32,944 bases of DNA, taken from the NCBI RefSeq assembly GCF_016862955.1, contig NZ_BONY01000097.1, positions 1-32,944 on the forward strand, read 5' to 3'. The position numbers were made by a program, and so were the translations under genes. Shown piece after piece: positions 15,684-23,329 of the stretch (position 1 is its first letter; every line of letters starts with the position of its first letter). Below the pieces are notes generated by a model, which saw only the letters and a program-made list of their open reading frames with translations, ran no database searches and had not been told where the DNA came from. Origin of the DNA: Rhizocola hellebori (GTDB taxonomy: Bacteria > Actinomycetota > Actinomycetes > Mycobacteriales > Micromonosporaceae).

Positions 15684-16713
15684 CGCGGCGAACCCTTCCG
15701 ATCTAGGCGGCCTGGCGCCCAAACGCCTCACGCAGTATGCGCATGGTGGCGGGTGCGCGTGCAAGATTCCGCCCGGGGAGCTGGAGATGATGGTGGCCGG
15801 GCTGCGGCTGGCCGCCCCGGTGCCCGATGTCTACGGCCCGCTGGTGGTCGGGGTCGACGACGGCGACGACGCGGCCGTGGTGGCGGCTCCCGACGGCGGC
15901 CCGGCCTTCGTGCTCACCACCGACTTTTTCACCCCGGTCGTCGACGACCCGTTCGACTGGGGCCGCATCGCCGCCACCAACGCCCTGTCCGACATCTACG
16001 CGATGGGCGCGCGGCCGGTGGTGGCGGTCAACCTGCTCTGCTGGCCGCGCGAGGTGTTGCCGCTTGAGCTGGCGCAACAGGTGCTGGCCGGTGGCTTGGC
16101 CGTGACCAGCCAGGCCGGCTGCCACCTGGTCGGCGGGCACAGCGTCGACGACCCCGAGCCCAAATACGGCCTGGCCGTCACCGGCGTGGTCGACCCGGCC
16201 CGGATGCTGCGCATCGACGCCGGGCGGGCGGGAATTCCGTTGTCACTGACCAAAAAGCTCGGCATCGGGGTGCTCAATTCGCGCCACAAGGCCACCGGGG
16301 AGGTCTTCGACCACGCCATCGCCGAGATGACCAAACTGAACCGCGAGGCCGCTCAGGCAGCTGTCCACAATGGAATCCGCTGCGCCACCGACGTCACCGG
16401 CTTCGGTTTGCTAGGCCATTGTTTCAAACTTGCCCGAGCCAGCGGGGTGACCGCGATCATCAACTCCGCCGCGGTCGAATATCTCGACGGGGCAAGGCAA
16501 GCGGCCGCGCAGGGTTACATCAGCGGTGGGACCCGCCGAAATCTTGACTGGGTTTTGAAGGACACCTCGTTGGAGGCTGTCGACGAGCTGGAGGCGCTGC
16601 TGCTGGCCGACGCGCAAACCTCCGGCGGACTGCTGGTAGCGGGCGAGGTACCGGGGGCGCCGGTGATCGGTGAGCTTGTTCCGCGGGAAGAGCATCTCGT
16701 CATCGTGCGCTGA
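15676..16713 (+). CDS. selD: Selenide, water dikinase (selenophosphate synthetase)
   Basis: SelD makes selenophosphate from selenide and ATP, the selenium donor for SelA. The protein is 345 residues. The N-terminal catalytic motif LTQYAHGGGCACK supplies Cys27 and Lys30 (numbered from GTG 15676); it uses cysteine, so this SelD is not itself a selenoprotein. Other family segments are VGVDDGDDAAVV, LTTDFFTPVVDDPFDWGRIAATNALSDIYAMG, GGHSVDDPEPKYGLAVTG and CATDVTGFGLLGH. No ATG is available. GTG 15676 or TTG 15673 is the likely start; GGGTGA (15660-15665) fits the TTG better. It overlaps the divergent selA start. The selC tRNA follows 18 bases after the stop, suggesting a selD-selC-selB transcript. 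Confidence 0.95.
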   Translation: MVIAANPSDLGGLAPKRLTQYAHGGGCACKIPPGELEMMVAGLRLAAPVPDVYGPLVVGVDDGDDAAVVAAPDGGPAFVLTTDFFTPVVDDPFDWGRIAATNALSDIYAMGARPVVAVNLLCWPREVLPLELAQQVLAGGLAVTSQAGCHLVGGHSVDDPEPKYGLAVTGVVDPARMLRIDAGRAGIPLSLTKKLGIGVLNSRHKATGEVFDHAIAEMTKLNREAAQAAVHNGIRCATDVTGFGLLGHCFKLARASGVTAIINSAAVEYLDGARQAAAQGYISGGTRRNLDWVLKDTSLEAVDELEALLLADAQTSGGLLVAGEVPGAPVIGELVPREEHLVIVR

Positions 16714-16731
16714 CGCGGGTAGTGTCCTCGC

Positions 16732-16828
16732 GGAGGTGTTTGTCGGCTGGTGCCGGCCGCGGCCTTCAAAGCCGTTCCGGACGCGTGACGAACGCGTCGG
16801 CGGGTTCGATTCCCGTCCGCCTCCGCCA
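16732..16828 (+). tRNA. selC: tRNA-Sec (UCA anticodon)
   Basis: This 97-nt gene includes an encoded 3' CCA. The anticodon loop CTTCAAA places TCA at 16766-16768, reading UGA. The acceptor strands GGAGGTG (16732-16738) and CGCCTCC pair with one G.U. The long variable arm is a perfect 6-bp hairpin (GACGCG 16780-16785, CGCGTC 16793-16798), and the T-loop is TTCGATT. The long variable arm and extended length are diagnostic of selenocysteine tRNA. It lies between selD and selB on the same strand. Confidence 0.96.
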
Positions 16829-16846
16829 AGCATGATGGCGGTGAGC

Positions 16847-18595
16847 ATGTATGTGATCGCGACGGCCGGGCATGTCGACCACGGCAAGTCCGCGCTGCTT
16901 CGCGCCCTGACCGGGATGGAACCCGATCGGTGGGAGGAGGAGCAGCGCCGCGGCCTGACGATCGACCTCGGCTTCGTCTGGACCCAGGGCCGGCACGGCT
17001 CGCTCGCCTTCGTCGACGTGCCCGGCCACGAACGCTTCGTCGGCAACATGCTGGCCGGGGTCGGCCCGGTGCCCGCGGTGCTGTTCGTGGTGGCCGCCGA
17101 TGAGGGCTGGATGCCGCAGTCGGCTGAGCACCTGACCGCCTTGCACGCCCTTGGGGTACGCCACGGCCTGCTGGCCATCACCAAGGCCGATCTGATGGAG
17201 CCCGAGCTGGCCGCCGAGGAGGCGCTGGCCGAGATCGGGCAGACCAGCCTCGGCGACATCGACTGGCTGGCGGTCAGCGCCCGCACCGGCGAAGGCCTGG
17301 ATCGGTTGCGCGACAAGCTCGACGACCTGGTGGCCGGGCTGCCGCCGAGCGATCCGGCGGCCCCGGTTCGGCTGTGGGCAGACCGTGCCTTCACCATTCG
17401 CGGCGCGGGCCTTGTCGTCACCGGAACCCTTGCCGCGGGCAGCATTCGGGTCGGCGACACGCTCGAGCTGGCCCGCAACGAGAAGCGTTTCGTGGTGCGC
17501 GAGCTGCAGTCGATGGGGGAGCGGGTCGGCGAGGCGTCGGGCGTGGCCCGGGTCGCGGTCAATCTGCGCGGCGCCCATCGCGAGGACATCCATCGCGGTG
17601 ACGCGCTGATGACACCGGGAAGCTACCGGCTGGCCTCGCTCATCGATGTGCGCACCCGCCTGTGTGTTCCGGCCGAGTTGCCACCCCAGGTGCTGGTCCA
17701 CATTGGAGCCGCGACGGTGGGCGGCCGGATCCGCCCGCTGGGCCCCGACACCGCCCGGCTCACCCTGGCCGAGGCCCTGCCGCTGCGCGTCGGTGACCAT
17801 CTTGTTCTTCGCCACGACCGCGGTGTCGCGGGCGGCGCGGTCGTCCTCGACGCCGATCCGGCCGGCTTTCAACGTCGCGGCGCCGCTCGCCTTCGTGCTG
17901 AAGAATTATCTGGGTACGCCGACCTGCCCGACGCGATGGAAGAGCTGCGCCGCCGCGGCGTCGTGCGGGAGGCCACGCTGCGCGCCATCGGCGTGACGCC
18001 CCCGGTTGCCCCCCTCGCCGCCGACTGGCTGATGGCGCCCGACCTGGCCGACGCCCTGCGCGAGCGCCTCGCCGCCCTGATCGCGCAACGCGCCGCCGAC
18101 CCCGCCGCGGCCCCGCTCAAGGTCGAGGAGGCGCGCAAAGCCCTGGAACTACCCGATCCGCGCCTGGTCGTCCCGCTACTCGCACCCGGCCTGCTCGTCC
18201 GTGACGGCATGATCATCCCTGCCGAGGCCCCCGACACCCTCGCGCCCGCCGTGCGCGAAGCGCTCGCCCAGCTGGAAACCCGTTGGGCCGACCGGGGTCT
18301 GGAGACTCCCGACCTCGCCGCCTTCGGCCTTGGCCCGGCCGAGATCGCCGCGTCTGTCCGCAGTGGACGCCTGGTGCGCCTCGCGCCCGACATCGTGCTG
18401 CTACCCGCAGCGGTCACCGCCGCCATCGCCGTCCTCGCCGGGCTGCCGCAGCCCTTCACCGCAGGCGAGGCGCGCGAAGCCCTGTCCACCTCCCGCAAGA
18501 TTGTCGTACCGCTGCTGGAACACACCGCCACCCAAGGCCTGACCCGCCGCCAATCCGACGGCCGCCACACCATCAGCGCCCCCTTCGCTGCCTGA
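16847..18595 (+). CDS. selB: Selenocysteine-specific translation elongation factor
   Basis: SelB is the GTPase that carries selenocysteyl-tRNA(Sec) to ribosomes paused at UGA by binding the SECIS hairpin. At 582 residues it is near the usual ~600. G1 is AGHVDHGKS (residues 7-15), RGLTIDLGF is the switch I region, DVPGHERFVGNML (~58) is G3 and ITKADLME (~111) is G4. Beta-barrel domains follow. The C-terminal half, rich in REALAQLE-type helices, contains the winged helices that bind mRNA. ATG 16847 is chosen because MYVIATAGHVDHGK begins as SelB proteins do; ATGs at 16832/16835 lie nearly on the tRNA 3' end. A rare TTA codon occurs at 17906. Confidence 0.95.
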   Translation: MYVIATAGHVDHGKSALLRALTGMEPDRWEEEQRRGLTIDLGFVWTQGRHGSLAFVDVPGHERFVGNMLAGVGPVPAVLFVVAADEGWMPQSAEHLTALHALGVRHGLLAITKADLMEPELAAEEALAEIGQTSLGDIDWLAVSARTGEGLDRLRDKLDDLVAGLPPSDPAAPVRLWADRAFTIRGAGLVVTGTLAAGSIRVGDTLELARNEKRFVVRELQSMGERVGEASGVARVAVNLRGAHREDIHRGDALMTPGSYRLASLIDVRTRLCVPAELPPQVLVHIGAATVGGRIRPLGPDTARLTLAEALPLRVGDHLVLRHDRGVAGGAVVLDADPAGFQRRGAARLRAEELSGYADLPDAMEELRRRGVVREATLRAIGVTPPVAPLAADWLMAPDLADALRERLAALIAQRAADPAAAPLKVEEARKALELPDPRLVVPLLAPGLLVRDGMIIPAEAPDTLAPAVREALAQLETRWADRGLETPDLAAFGLGPAEIAASVRSGRLVRLAPDIVLLPAAVTAAIAVLAGLPQPFTAGEAREALSTSRKIVVPLLEHTATQGLTRRQSDGRHTISAPFAA

Positions 18596-18635
18596 CTCAC
18601 CCCCTGCTCGGCGGCCATACAGCCTGCGCCGCCTT

Positions 18636-18659
18636 GCCGCCCCTTGTTTGAGGGGCTGC
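18636..18659. terminator. Candidate bidirectional terminator between selB and lipoprotein 1
   Basis: GCCCCT (18639-18644) pairs with AGGGGC (18651-18656) around a TTGTTTG-type loop. One mismatch and two further pairs extend the stem. It lies in the 79-bp convergent gap and could end transcription from both sides. Confidence 0.45.
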
Positions 18660-18674
18660 CGGGGTGGCTGCATG

Positions 18675-19268
18675 TTATTTGCAGGCGACGACGGTGAGGG
18701 GGCGCGGCCACAGCTCGATGTCGTCTCCCACGCGCAGATAAGCGGCGTCCGGATTGGATGGTGAGAGCCAGAGCTCGACCGCGTTGTAGCGGTAGCCGGT
18801 GTCGCGGGCGTCGGCCGGCATGGCGACGTGAAACATGAGCTTGTCGCGCAAATCCTTGTCGATAGCCCCGCCGGGATCGCGGATGTACTGGCGTGCCTGA
18901 TCCATCGTCTCCGAAACCGTGCCCAGCGGCCACCCCAGATGCAGGACCACGGCGCTCTGCCAACCGCAGTGCTCTGGCCCGCCGCTGGAGTTGAGCTCCT
19001 GCTTATCGACCTTCCGGCCGTCCTTCGTCCACGTTGGACCCGGGTATTGCTTCGGCGGCCAGAAATAGCTCGCCACCGTCTGCCCACCGGCAACGTTCCC
19101 CGACGGTGTCGAAGCCGCTGCGGGAATCTCGACCGGCCCTCCGCTGGACTCGCCGGATCTGGCCACGACACAGCCAGACAGCAACACCAGGCTGAGGCCC
19201 GCCACCAGCAAAGGCCGCACCGGCCCGCCACTTCGGGCACTCACGGCCATCGCAGAGATGCTCGTCAT
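18675..19268 (-). CDS. Putative lipoprotein 1 of a tandem paralogous pair, unknown function
   Basis: The 197-residue protein has a hydrophobic signal (RPLLVAGLSLVLLSGC) ending in an LSGC lipobox. It is therefore probably lipidated on Cys and exposed outside the membrane. The mature part contains TVASYFWPP, GPTWTKDGRKVD, HCGWQSAVVLHLGWPLGTVS, YIRDPGG and YLRVGDDIELWPRP, ending in a C-terminal Cys-Lys. Most of these segments recur in the neighbour at 19315-19845. Two conserved cysteines (in CGW and at the C-terminus) could form a disulfide. Starts at 19268 or 19250 are both possible; neither has a strong ribosome-binding site. I do not recognise the family. The gene lies between the sel and fdh loci, but no functional link is visible. 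Confidence 0.72.
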   Translation of the reverse strand: MTSISAMAVSARSGGPVRPLLVAGLSLVLLSGCVVARSGESSGGPVEIPAAASTPSGNVAGGQTVASYFWPPKQYPGPTWTKDGRKVDKQELNSSGGPEHCGWQSAVVLHLGWPLGTVSETMDQARQYIRDPGGAIDKDLRDKLMFHVAMPADARDTGYRYNAVELWLSPSNPDAAYLRVGDDIELWPRPLTVVACK

Positions 19269-19297
19269 CGCCCGAAGCTATCACCGGCTGCCCGCCG

Positions 19298-19315
19298 GCG
19301 GTGCCCCAACACCGC
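19298..19315 (-). terminator. Short hairpin at the 3' end of lipoprotein 2
   Basis: GCGGTG (19298-19303) and CACCGC (19310-19315) form a perfect 6-bp stem with a CCCCAA loop. The stem touches the stop codon of the minus-strand gene and lies upstream of lipoprotein 1. It may weaken read-through between the two paralogs. The short stem makes this tentative. Confidence 0.3.
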
Positions 19316-19845
19316 TAGTCGCAGGCGATCATGTTCTTGGCGCGGGGCCACTGCTCGACATCGTCGCCGACGCGCAGGAAGACCGACTCCGGCGCGGATG
19401 GCGCCAGCCAGAGCTGAAGCTCGCCCGAGCGATAGCCGGTGGCAAGGGCGTCAAAGGGCAAGGTGGTGTGCAGCGCGAGCTTTTCGCGGAATCCCTGCTC
19501 CAGGATTCCGCCCGGATCGCGGATGAACTGGCGCGCTTCGGCGGAGGTTTGCGACACGGTGCCCAGCGGCCAGCCGAGGTGCATCATCACCACGTTCTCC
19601 CAAGCGCAATGCGAAGGCCCGGCGATCGTGTTCAGCTCTCGCCCATCAACAGCGTGGCCGTCCTTCGTCCAGGCCAATCCCGGGAAGGGCTGCGCGGGGG
19701 AGAAGAAACTCGCGACGGTCTTGCCCGCCAGGGCCGGCTGGTGCCCTTCCGCCACGGCGGGGCGGCGGCCCTGCTGGTCACTGGGCGTGATCTCGCACGC
19801 GGAAATCAGCATCAGGCACAAGCCGGCTACCAGCACACGTCGCAT
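19315..19845 (-). CDS. Putative lipoprotein 2 of a tandem paralogous pair, unknown function
   Basis: The 176-residue protein starts at ATG 19845, with AGGGATC just upstream. MRRVLVAGLCLMLISAC ends in a lipobox (ISAC). The mature part parallels lipoprotein 1: TVASFF, GLAWTKDGHAVDGRELN, HCAWENVVMMHLGWPLGTVS, FIRDPGG, FLRVGDDVEQWPR and a C-terminal Cys-Asp. The conserved order and the shared pair of cysteines indicate a local duplication that has since diverged, especially in the linker after the lipobox. No catalytic motif is recognised. It is divergent from the alpha-toroid gene, with 60 bases between the starts. Confidence 0.75.
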   Translation of the reverse strand: MRRVLVAGLCLMLISACEITPSDQQGRRPAVAEGHQPALAGKTVASFFSPAQPFPGLAWTKDGHAVDGRELNTIAGPSHCAWENVVMMHLGWPLGTVSQTSAEARQFIRDPGGILEQGFREKLALHTTLPFDALATGYRSGELQLWLAPSAPESVFLRVGDDVEQWPRAKNMIACD

Positions 19846-19892
19846 GATCCCTGTGACGGCCCGCGAGCCGGGTGGGTTCCGTCGAACGAAGG

Positions 19893-19898
19893 CATAAT
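19893..19898 (+). promoter_or_regulatory. -10 element of a probable leaderless promoter for the alpha-toroid gene
   Basis: CATAAT (19893-19898) ends 7 bases before ATG 19906. No Shine-Dalgarno precedes the ATG (ATCACCCCC). No clear -35 is seen. Confidence 0.4.
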
Positions 19899-19905
19899 CA
19901 CCCCC

Positions 19906-20799
19906 ATGGCCGAAGAACTCATGGAGTGGCTTCTGCAGGGCGATCCGGCGATCCGGTGGCGGGTCCGGCAGGACCTGACCGCCGCGCCCGAGCGCGAGGT
20001 GGCGCGGGAGCGGCAGCGCGTCGCGACCCAGGGATGGGGAGCTAGCCTGTTGAAGGTCCAGAACCCGGACGGCGGCTGGGGTCAGGGTGTCTACTCTCCG
20101 AAGTGGACCTCGACCACGTACACGCTGCTGCGCCTGCTCTGGCTGGGCCTGCCGGCCAAGCATCCGGCCGCCCTGCGCGGATGCGAGAGGTTATGGGATT
20201 GGCAGACCCGGTGGCGGGTACCTGAGACGTGCATCGTCGGCATGGTGGTGCGTCTGACCAGCTTTCACGGGTACCAGACGAAAAGGCTTGATGATCTAGT
20301 GGGTGACCTGCTCGATCAGCAGCTAGACGACGGCGGCTGGAATTGCGCCACGCGACACGAAAAGGGCAAGCACAGCTCGTTCCACACGAGTATCCAAGCC
20401 CTCGAGGCGCTGGACGCCTACACCGGCACCATAGACGTGAGTGCTGCGGTGCGCGACGGGCGGGAGTTCTTCCTGCGGCACAAGCTGTACAAGTCGCACC
20501 GCACCGGAGAGATCGCCATCCGCGCCAGCACGAAGTTTCCGGCGTTTCCCGAATGGCACTTCGATGTCCTGCGGGGGCTGGAATACTTCCGTGACTCCGG
20601 CGCGCACCGCGACCCGCGGCTAGCCGACGCGGTCGAGGTGATCCGCCAGGCGCGCCGCAAAGACGGCCGCTGGCACACCTACACCCCTTATGCCGGACAC
20701 CAATGGTTCCAGCTTGAGCCGCCCGGCCCGAGCCGGTGGACCACCGCCCGGGCGCTGCGGGTGCTCACCTGGTGGGAGCCGGAGGTCACTGAGCGCTGA
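19906..20799 (+). CDS. Squalene-cyclase/prenyltransferase-like alpha-toroid protein, unknown function
   Basis: The 297-residue protein starts MAEELMEWLLQGDPAIRWRV. It has spaced helical-turn motifs of terpenoid-cyclase-like (alpha/alpha) toroids: NPDGGWGQGVYSPKWTST, LDDGGWNCATRHEKGKHSSFHTS, and DGRWHTYTPYAGHQWFQLE. It is less than half the length of squalene-hopene cyclases, and no DXDD catalytic motif is seen, so cyclase activity is unlikely. Similar single-toroid proteins are commonly left as hypothetical. ATG 19906 fits the start of conserved sequence and a leaderless -10; longer frames upstream run antisense through lipoprotein 2. A TTA codon occurs at 20191. The 3' end overlaps the convergent fdh membrane-subunit gene by 14 bases. 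Confidence 0.75.
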   Translation: MAEELMEWLLQGDPAIRWRVRQDLTAAPEREVARERQRVATQGWGASLLKVQNPDGGWGQGVYSPKWTSTTYTLLRLLWLGLPAKHPAALRGCERLWDWQTRWRVPETCIVGMVVRLTSFHGYQTKRLDDLVGDLLDQQLDDGGWNCATRHEKGKHSSFHTSIQALEALDAYTGTIDVSAAVRDGREFFLRHKLYKSHRTGEIAIRASTKFPAFPEWHFDVLRGLEYFRDSGAHRDPRLADAVEVIRQARRKDGRWHTYTPYAGHQWFQLEPPGPSRWTTARALRVLTWWEPEVTER

Positions 20800-21712
20800 A
20801 GATGATGGCCGCGCGCAGGGCCAGAATGCCGATGAGCACGATCAGGGAGGCGGTCGCCGCGGCGTGGACGGCCTTCACCGCCACGGTGCCGTCGCCGGCC
20901 GCGCTCACCCGGGCCGTTGTCCGGGTGGTCAGGCCGCGCGCCAGCCCAACGAGGGCGACCAGCCACAGCGCGGTCCACGGCAGGCCGAAGGTGCGGCTCA
21001 GCGCGCCGGTCGGGATGAGGGTGACCACGAAGGCGACGATCAGCACCAGCTCGAGGAGCTGGAAAACCCTTTCGCTCATGCTGAAGACGCCCGCGGTGGC
21101 CTGGGCCGGTTTGCGGAAGCGCACCAGCCAGCCGAGCAGGGCCGCCGAGCCGGACAGGCCGGAGGCGAGGAAGAGCCCGCCCAGGGTCCAGGTGTCGCTC
21201 CACACCGGCTGGTTGGAAACCGACAGCAGCACACCGGTGTAGCCGGCGATGAACAGCCCGAAAACCAAGCCCAGCAAGGACCAGAGCCCACCGAGGAAGC
21301 CGCGGGGCAGCCGCGGGAAGCGGCGGTCGCGATCGCGGGTCCACGCGTCGAAGAACGAAGCGGTGACGAAGCCACCGAAGATCACCAAGGCCCAGGCCCC
21401 GACCGACATGGGTGACCAGTACTTGAAGATGGGCCCTTCGGCACCCGGCGAAGTGTTGACCAGCATGTGCCAGAACCGCAGCGGCTGGCCCAGGTCGAGG
21501 GTGAGCAGGACCGGGCAGGGCAGCAGGGCCACGAACGCCACATAGGTGGCGAGGCGCGCCGCAGGCTCGTCCTCGGACTTGCCGAACAGGCGCAGCAGAC
21601 AGGCGATGGCGTAGGAGCCGCCGGAGAGCCCGGCGAAGAAGAAGTAGAACAGGATGTACCAGGTCCAGTCGGGATCCCTGACGAAGTGTTGCGCGTCATC
21701 CAGCAGCATCAT
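20786..21712 (-). CDS. nrfD: NrfD/PsrC-family membrane subunit of the formate dehydrogenase
   Basis: A 308-residue polytopic protein with about eight hydrophobic helices. The start region is typical of NrfD/PsrC quinone-reactive subunits (WTWYILFYFFFAGLSGGSYAIA, with conserved LDLGQPLRFWHM after helix 2). It would anchor the complex and pass electrons from the ferredoxin-like subunit to menaquinone, without heme. It starts at ATG 21712 (or the adjacent ATG 21709), overlapping the preceding iron-sulfur gene by 17 bases, so the two are coupled. It is the last gene of the operon. The E. coli FDH-N anchor is instead a diheme cytochrome b. Confidence 0.87.
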   Translation of the reverse strand: MMLLDDAQHFVRDPDWTWYILFYFFFAGLSGGSYAIACLLRLFGKSEDEPAARLATYVAFVALLPCPVLLTLDLGQPLRFWHMLVNTSPGAEGPIFKYWSPMSVGAWALVIFGGFVTASFFDAWTRDRDRRFPRLPRGFLGGLWSLLGLVFGLFIAGYTGVLLSVSNQPVWSDTWTLGGLFLASGLSGSAALLGWLVRFRKPAQATAGVFSMSERVFQLLELVLIVAFVVTLIPTGALSRTFGLPWTALWLVALVGLARGLTTRTTARVSAAGDGTVAVKAVHAAATASLIVLIGILALRAAIIFSAQ

Positions 21713-22511
21713 CGGTCTTCTCCCTGCGCCTGCGGATGGCGATCAGCCCACCCAGCACCGCCATCACCGCGGTGGCCAGCAGCGTGAGGTAGCCGCGTGC
21801 GTTGTTGCGGCTGGGCAGCACAGCGTTCTTTTCGTTCGGCAGGTTGTACTTCTCCGGCTCGTCCATCAGCAGGAAGAAGGCGTTGAGCCCGCCGTAGACC
21901 TTCTCGTCGTGGCCGTAGAGCTGCGCTTCGGCCACGCCCTGCCCGTGCAGCACCTCCAACCGCTTCTGTGCCCTTTCTCGAAGCTCGATCACCGGTCCAA
22001 ACTGGATGGACTGGGTCGGGCAGGCCTTGGCACAGGCCGGTTCCAGCCCGCCCTGCAACCGGTCATAGCACAGGGTGCACTTCTGCGCGACGCCCTTCTG
22101 CTTGTCCATCTCGATCACGCCATAGGGGCAGGCGGAGATGCAGTCACGGCAGCCGTTGCAGACGTCGGGCTGGATGAACACGGTGTCGAACTCGGTGCGG
22201 ATGATGGCCCCGGTCGGGCACACCTCCAGGCAGCTGGCATGGGTGCAGTGCTTGCACACGTCCGACATCATCAGCCACGCCTTGCCCTGACCCGGCCCGG
22301 CCGCCTGATCGGCGACATTGTCAAGGAACTGGACGTGCCGCCAGTTCTGGGCGTCCAGGCTGCCCGTGTTGTCGTAGCCGTCGCCGAAGACCGGTGGGTT
22401 GCCGTCGAGCATGTTCCAGCTCTTGCAGGCGACCTCGCAGGCCTTGCAGCCGATGCAGACACTCGTGTCGGTAAAGAACCCGTAGGCCTTTCCAGGCGTG
22501 ATCTCCGCCAT
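21696..22511 (-). CDS. fdnH: Formate dehydrogenase iron-sulfur (beta) subunit, four [4Fe-4S] clusters
   Basis: A 271-residue electron-transfer subunit. Four cysteine groups are visible: CIGCKACEVAC (~residue 19), CKHCTHASCLEVCP, CNGCRDCISACP and CTLCYDRLQ...CAKACP, the usual set for four cubane clusters of DMSO-reductase-family partners. A C-terminal helix (YLTLLATAVMAVLGGLIAI) followed by RRRREK gives a single membrane anchor with the clusters outside, as in FdnH. The start codon shares its A with the fdhE stop (TGATG), indicating tight coupling. No Tat signal is present; export would hitchhike on the alpha subunit. Confidence 0.92.
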   Translation of the reverse strand: MAEITPGKAYGFFTDTSVCIGCKACEVACKSWNMLDGNPPVFGDGYDNTGSLDAQNWRHVQFLDNVADQAAGPGQGKAWLMMSDVCKHCTHASCLEVCPTGAIIRTEFDTVFIQPDVCNGCRDCISACPYGVIEMDKQKGVAQKCTLCYDRLQGGLEPACAKACPTQSIQFGPVIELRERAQKRLEVLHGQGVAEAQLYGHDEKVYGGLNAFFLLMDEPEKYNLPNEKNAVLPSRNNARGYLTLLATAVMAVLGGLIAIRRRREKTDDAAG

Positions 22512-23329
22512 CAGAACCCCATCAGGTTTGGTGTGACTTTGGACAGACCTTGCTCGTTCGCGTAAAGATCGAGCGGCAGCGCCACCAGCTCATCGACTTC
22601 CGGCACGGCGCGCGCGTCGCGGCCGGAGTCGACATCGATGAGGTAACGCTGACACGTGGCGCAAGCGTCGATACTCAAGTGGGCGAACAGTTCCGTGCCG
22701 CCGTCGGCGGTGCGGCTCACGACGGGGCCGTCGTGTTTCTCGGCATACACCGTGCGCCTGGCCCCGGTGCTCTCCCCGCAGGAGGGGCACGAGCTGGCCG
22801 AATACTGCCAGCGATGGGCGCATCGGGCACAGGACAGCTGCCGCTGCCCGCGCACCAGGGGGTCGTCGGCGCCCGCGCGGATGCTCAGCTGCGGCAGGCC
22901 CCCACAGCGGGGGCAGTGCCGGCCACCGCGCGGTGCGGGATCGGCCGCGCACGCCGTGCCGGCTTCCTCCCGCAGCGCCTCCAGCGGCGCCTGGAGACAA
23001 GCGCGGGCAAGGAATCGTTCGGCGGGTCCAAGCTCTTGCCCAGCAAGCCATCCCGCCAGTACCTCAACCGCTCGGCCCGACCTGGCAAGGTCGTGCGTGG
23101 CGACGGCAAGCGGCTGCGGCGCGGCCGCTTCGGTGGCTTTCACGACGCCGGGCAGCATCTTTTCCCCCGCCCACGACGCCAGCTCGCCGGGCGGTGGGAG
23201 CTCGTTTTCCAGCGAACCCCACACCTCGACGACAGCGACATAGACCCCAAGCATCTGCTGCGCGAACGGATAGCGCTCGCGCAGATGCCAGGCTCGCTGC
23301 CGTCTGGAGTCGAGGTCCATCGCGGTCAC
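22511..23329 (-). CDS. fdhE: FdhE-type formate dehydrogenase accessory protein
   Basis: The 272-residue protein has four paired-cysteine sites in its C-terminal half: CPRCGG, CARC, CPSCGE and CATCQRY. This is the rubredoxin-like metal-binding pattern of FdhE, which interacts with the catalytic subunit of respiratory formate dehydrogenases during assembly or activation before export. The N-terminal half is helical and Ala/Leu rich. It starts at GTG 23329 overlapping the alpha-subunit stop (GTGA), or at ATG 23320. Its place between the alpha and beta genes differs from E. coli, where fdhE follows fdoGHI. Confidence 0.88.
   Translation of the reverse strand: MTAMDLDSRRQRAWHLRERYPFAQQMLGVYVAVVEVWGSLENELPPPGELASWAGEKMLPGVVKATEAAAPQPLAVATHDLARSGRAVEVLAGWLAGQELGPAERFLARACLQAPLEALREEAGTACAADPAPRGGRHCPRCGGLPQLSIRAGADDPLVRGQRQLSCARCAHRWQYSASSCPSCGESTGARRTVYAEKHDGPVVSRTADGGTELFAHLSIDACATCQRYLIDVDSGRDARAVPEVDELVALPLDLYANEQGLSKVTPNLMGF

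Noticed and set aside
15676-16713. SelD as a selenoprotein
   Set aside because: The active-site position reads GGGCACK with an ordinary cysteine codon and no in-frame TGA.
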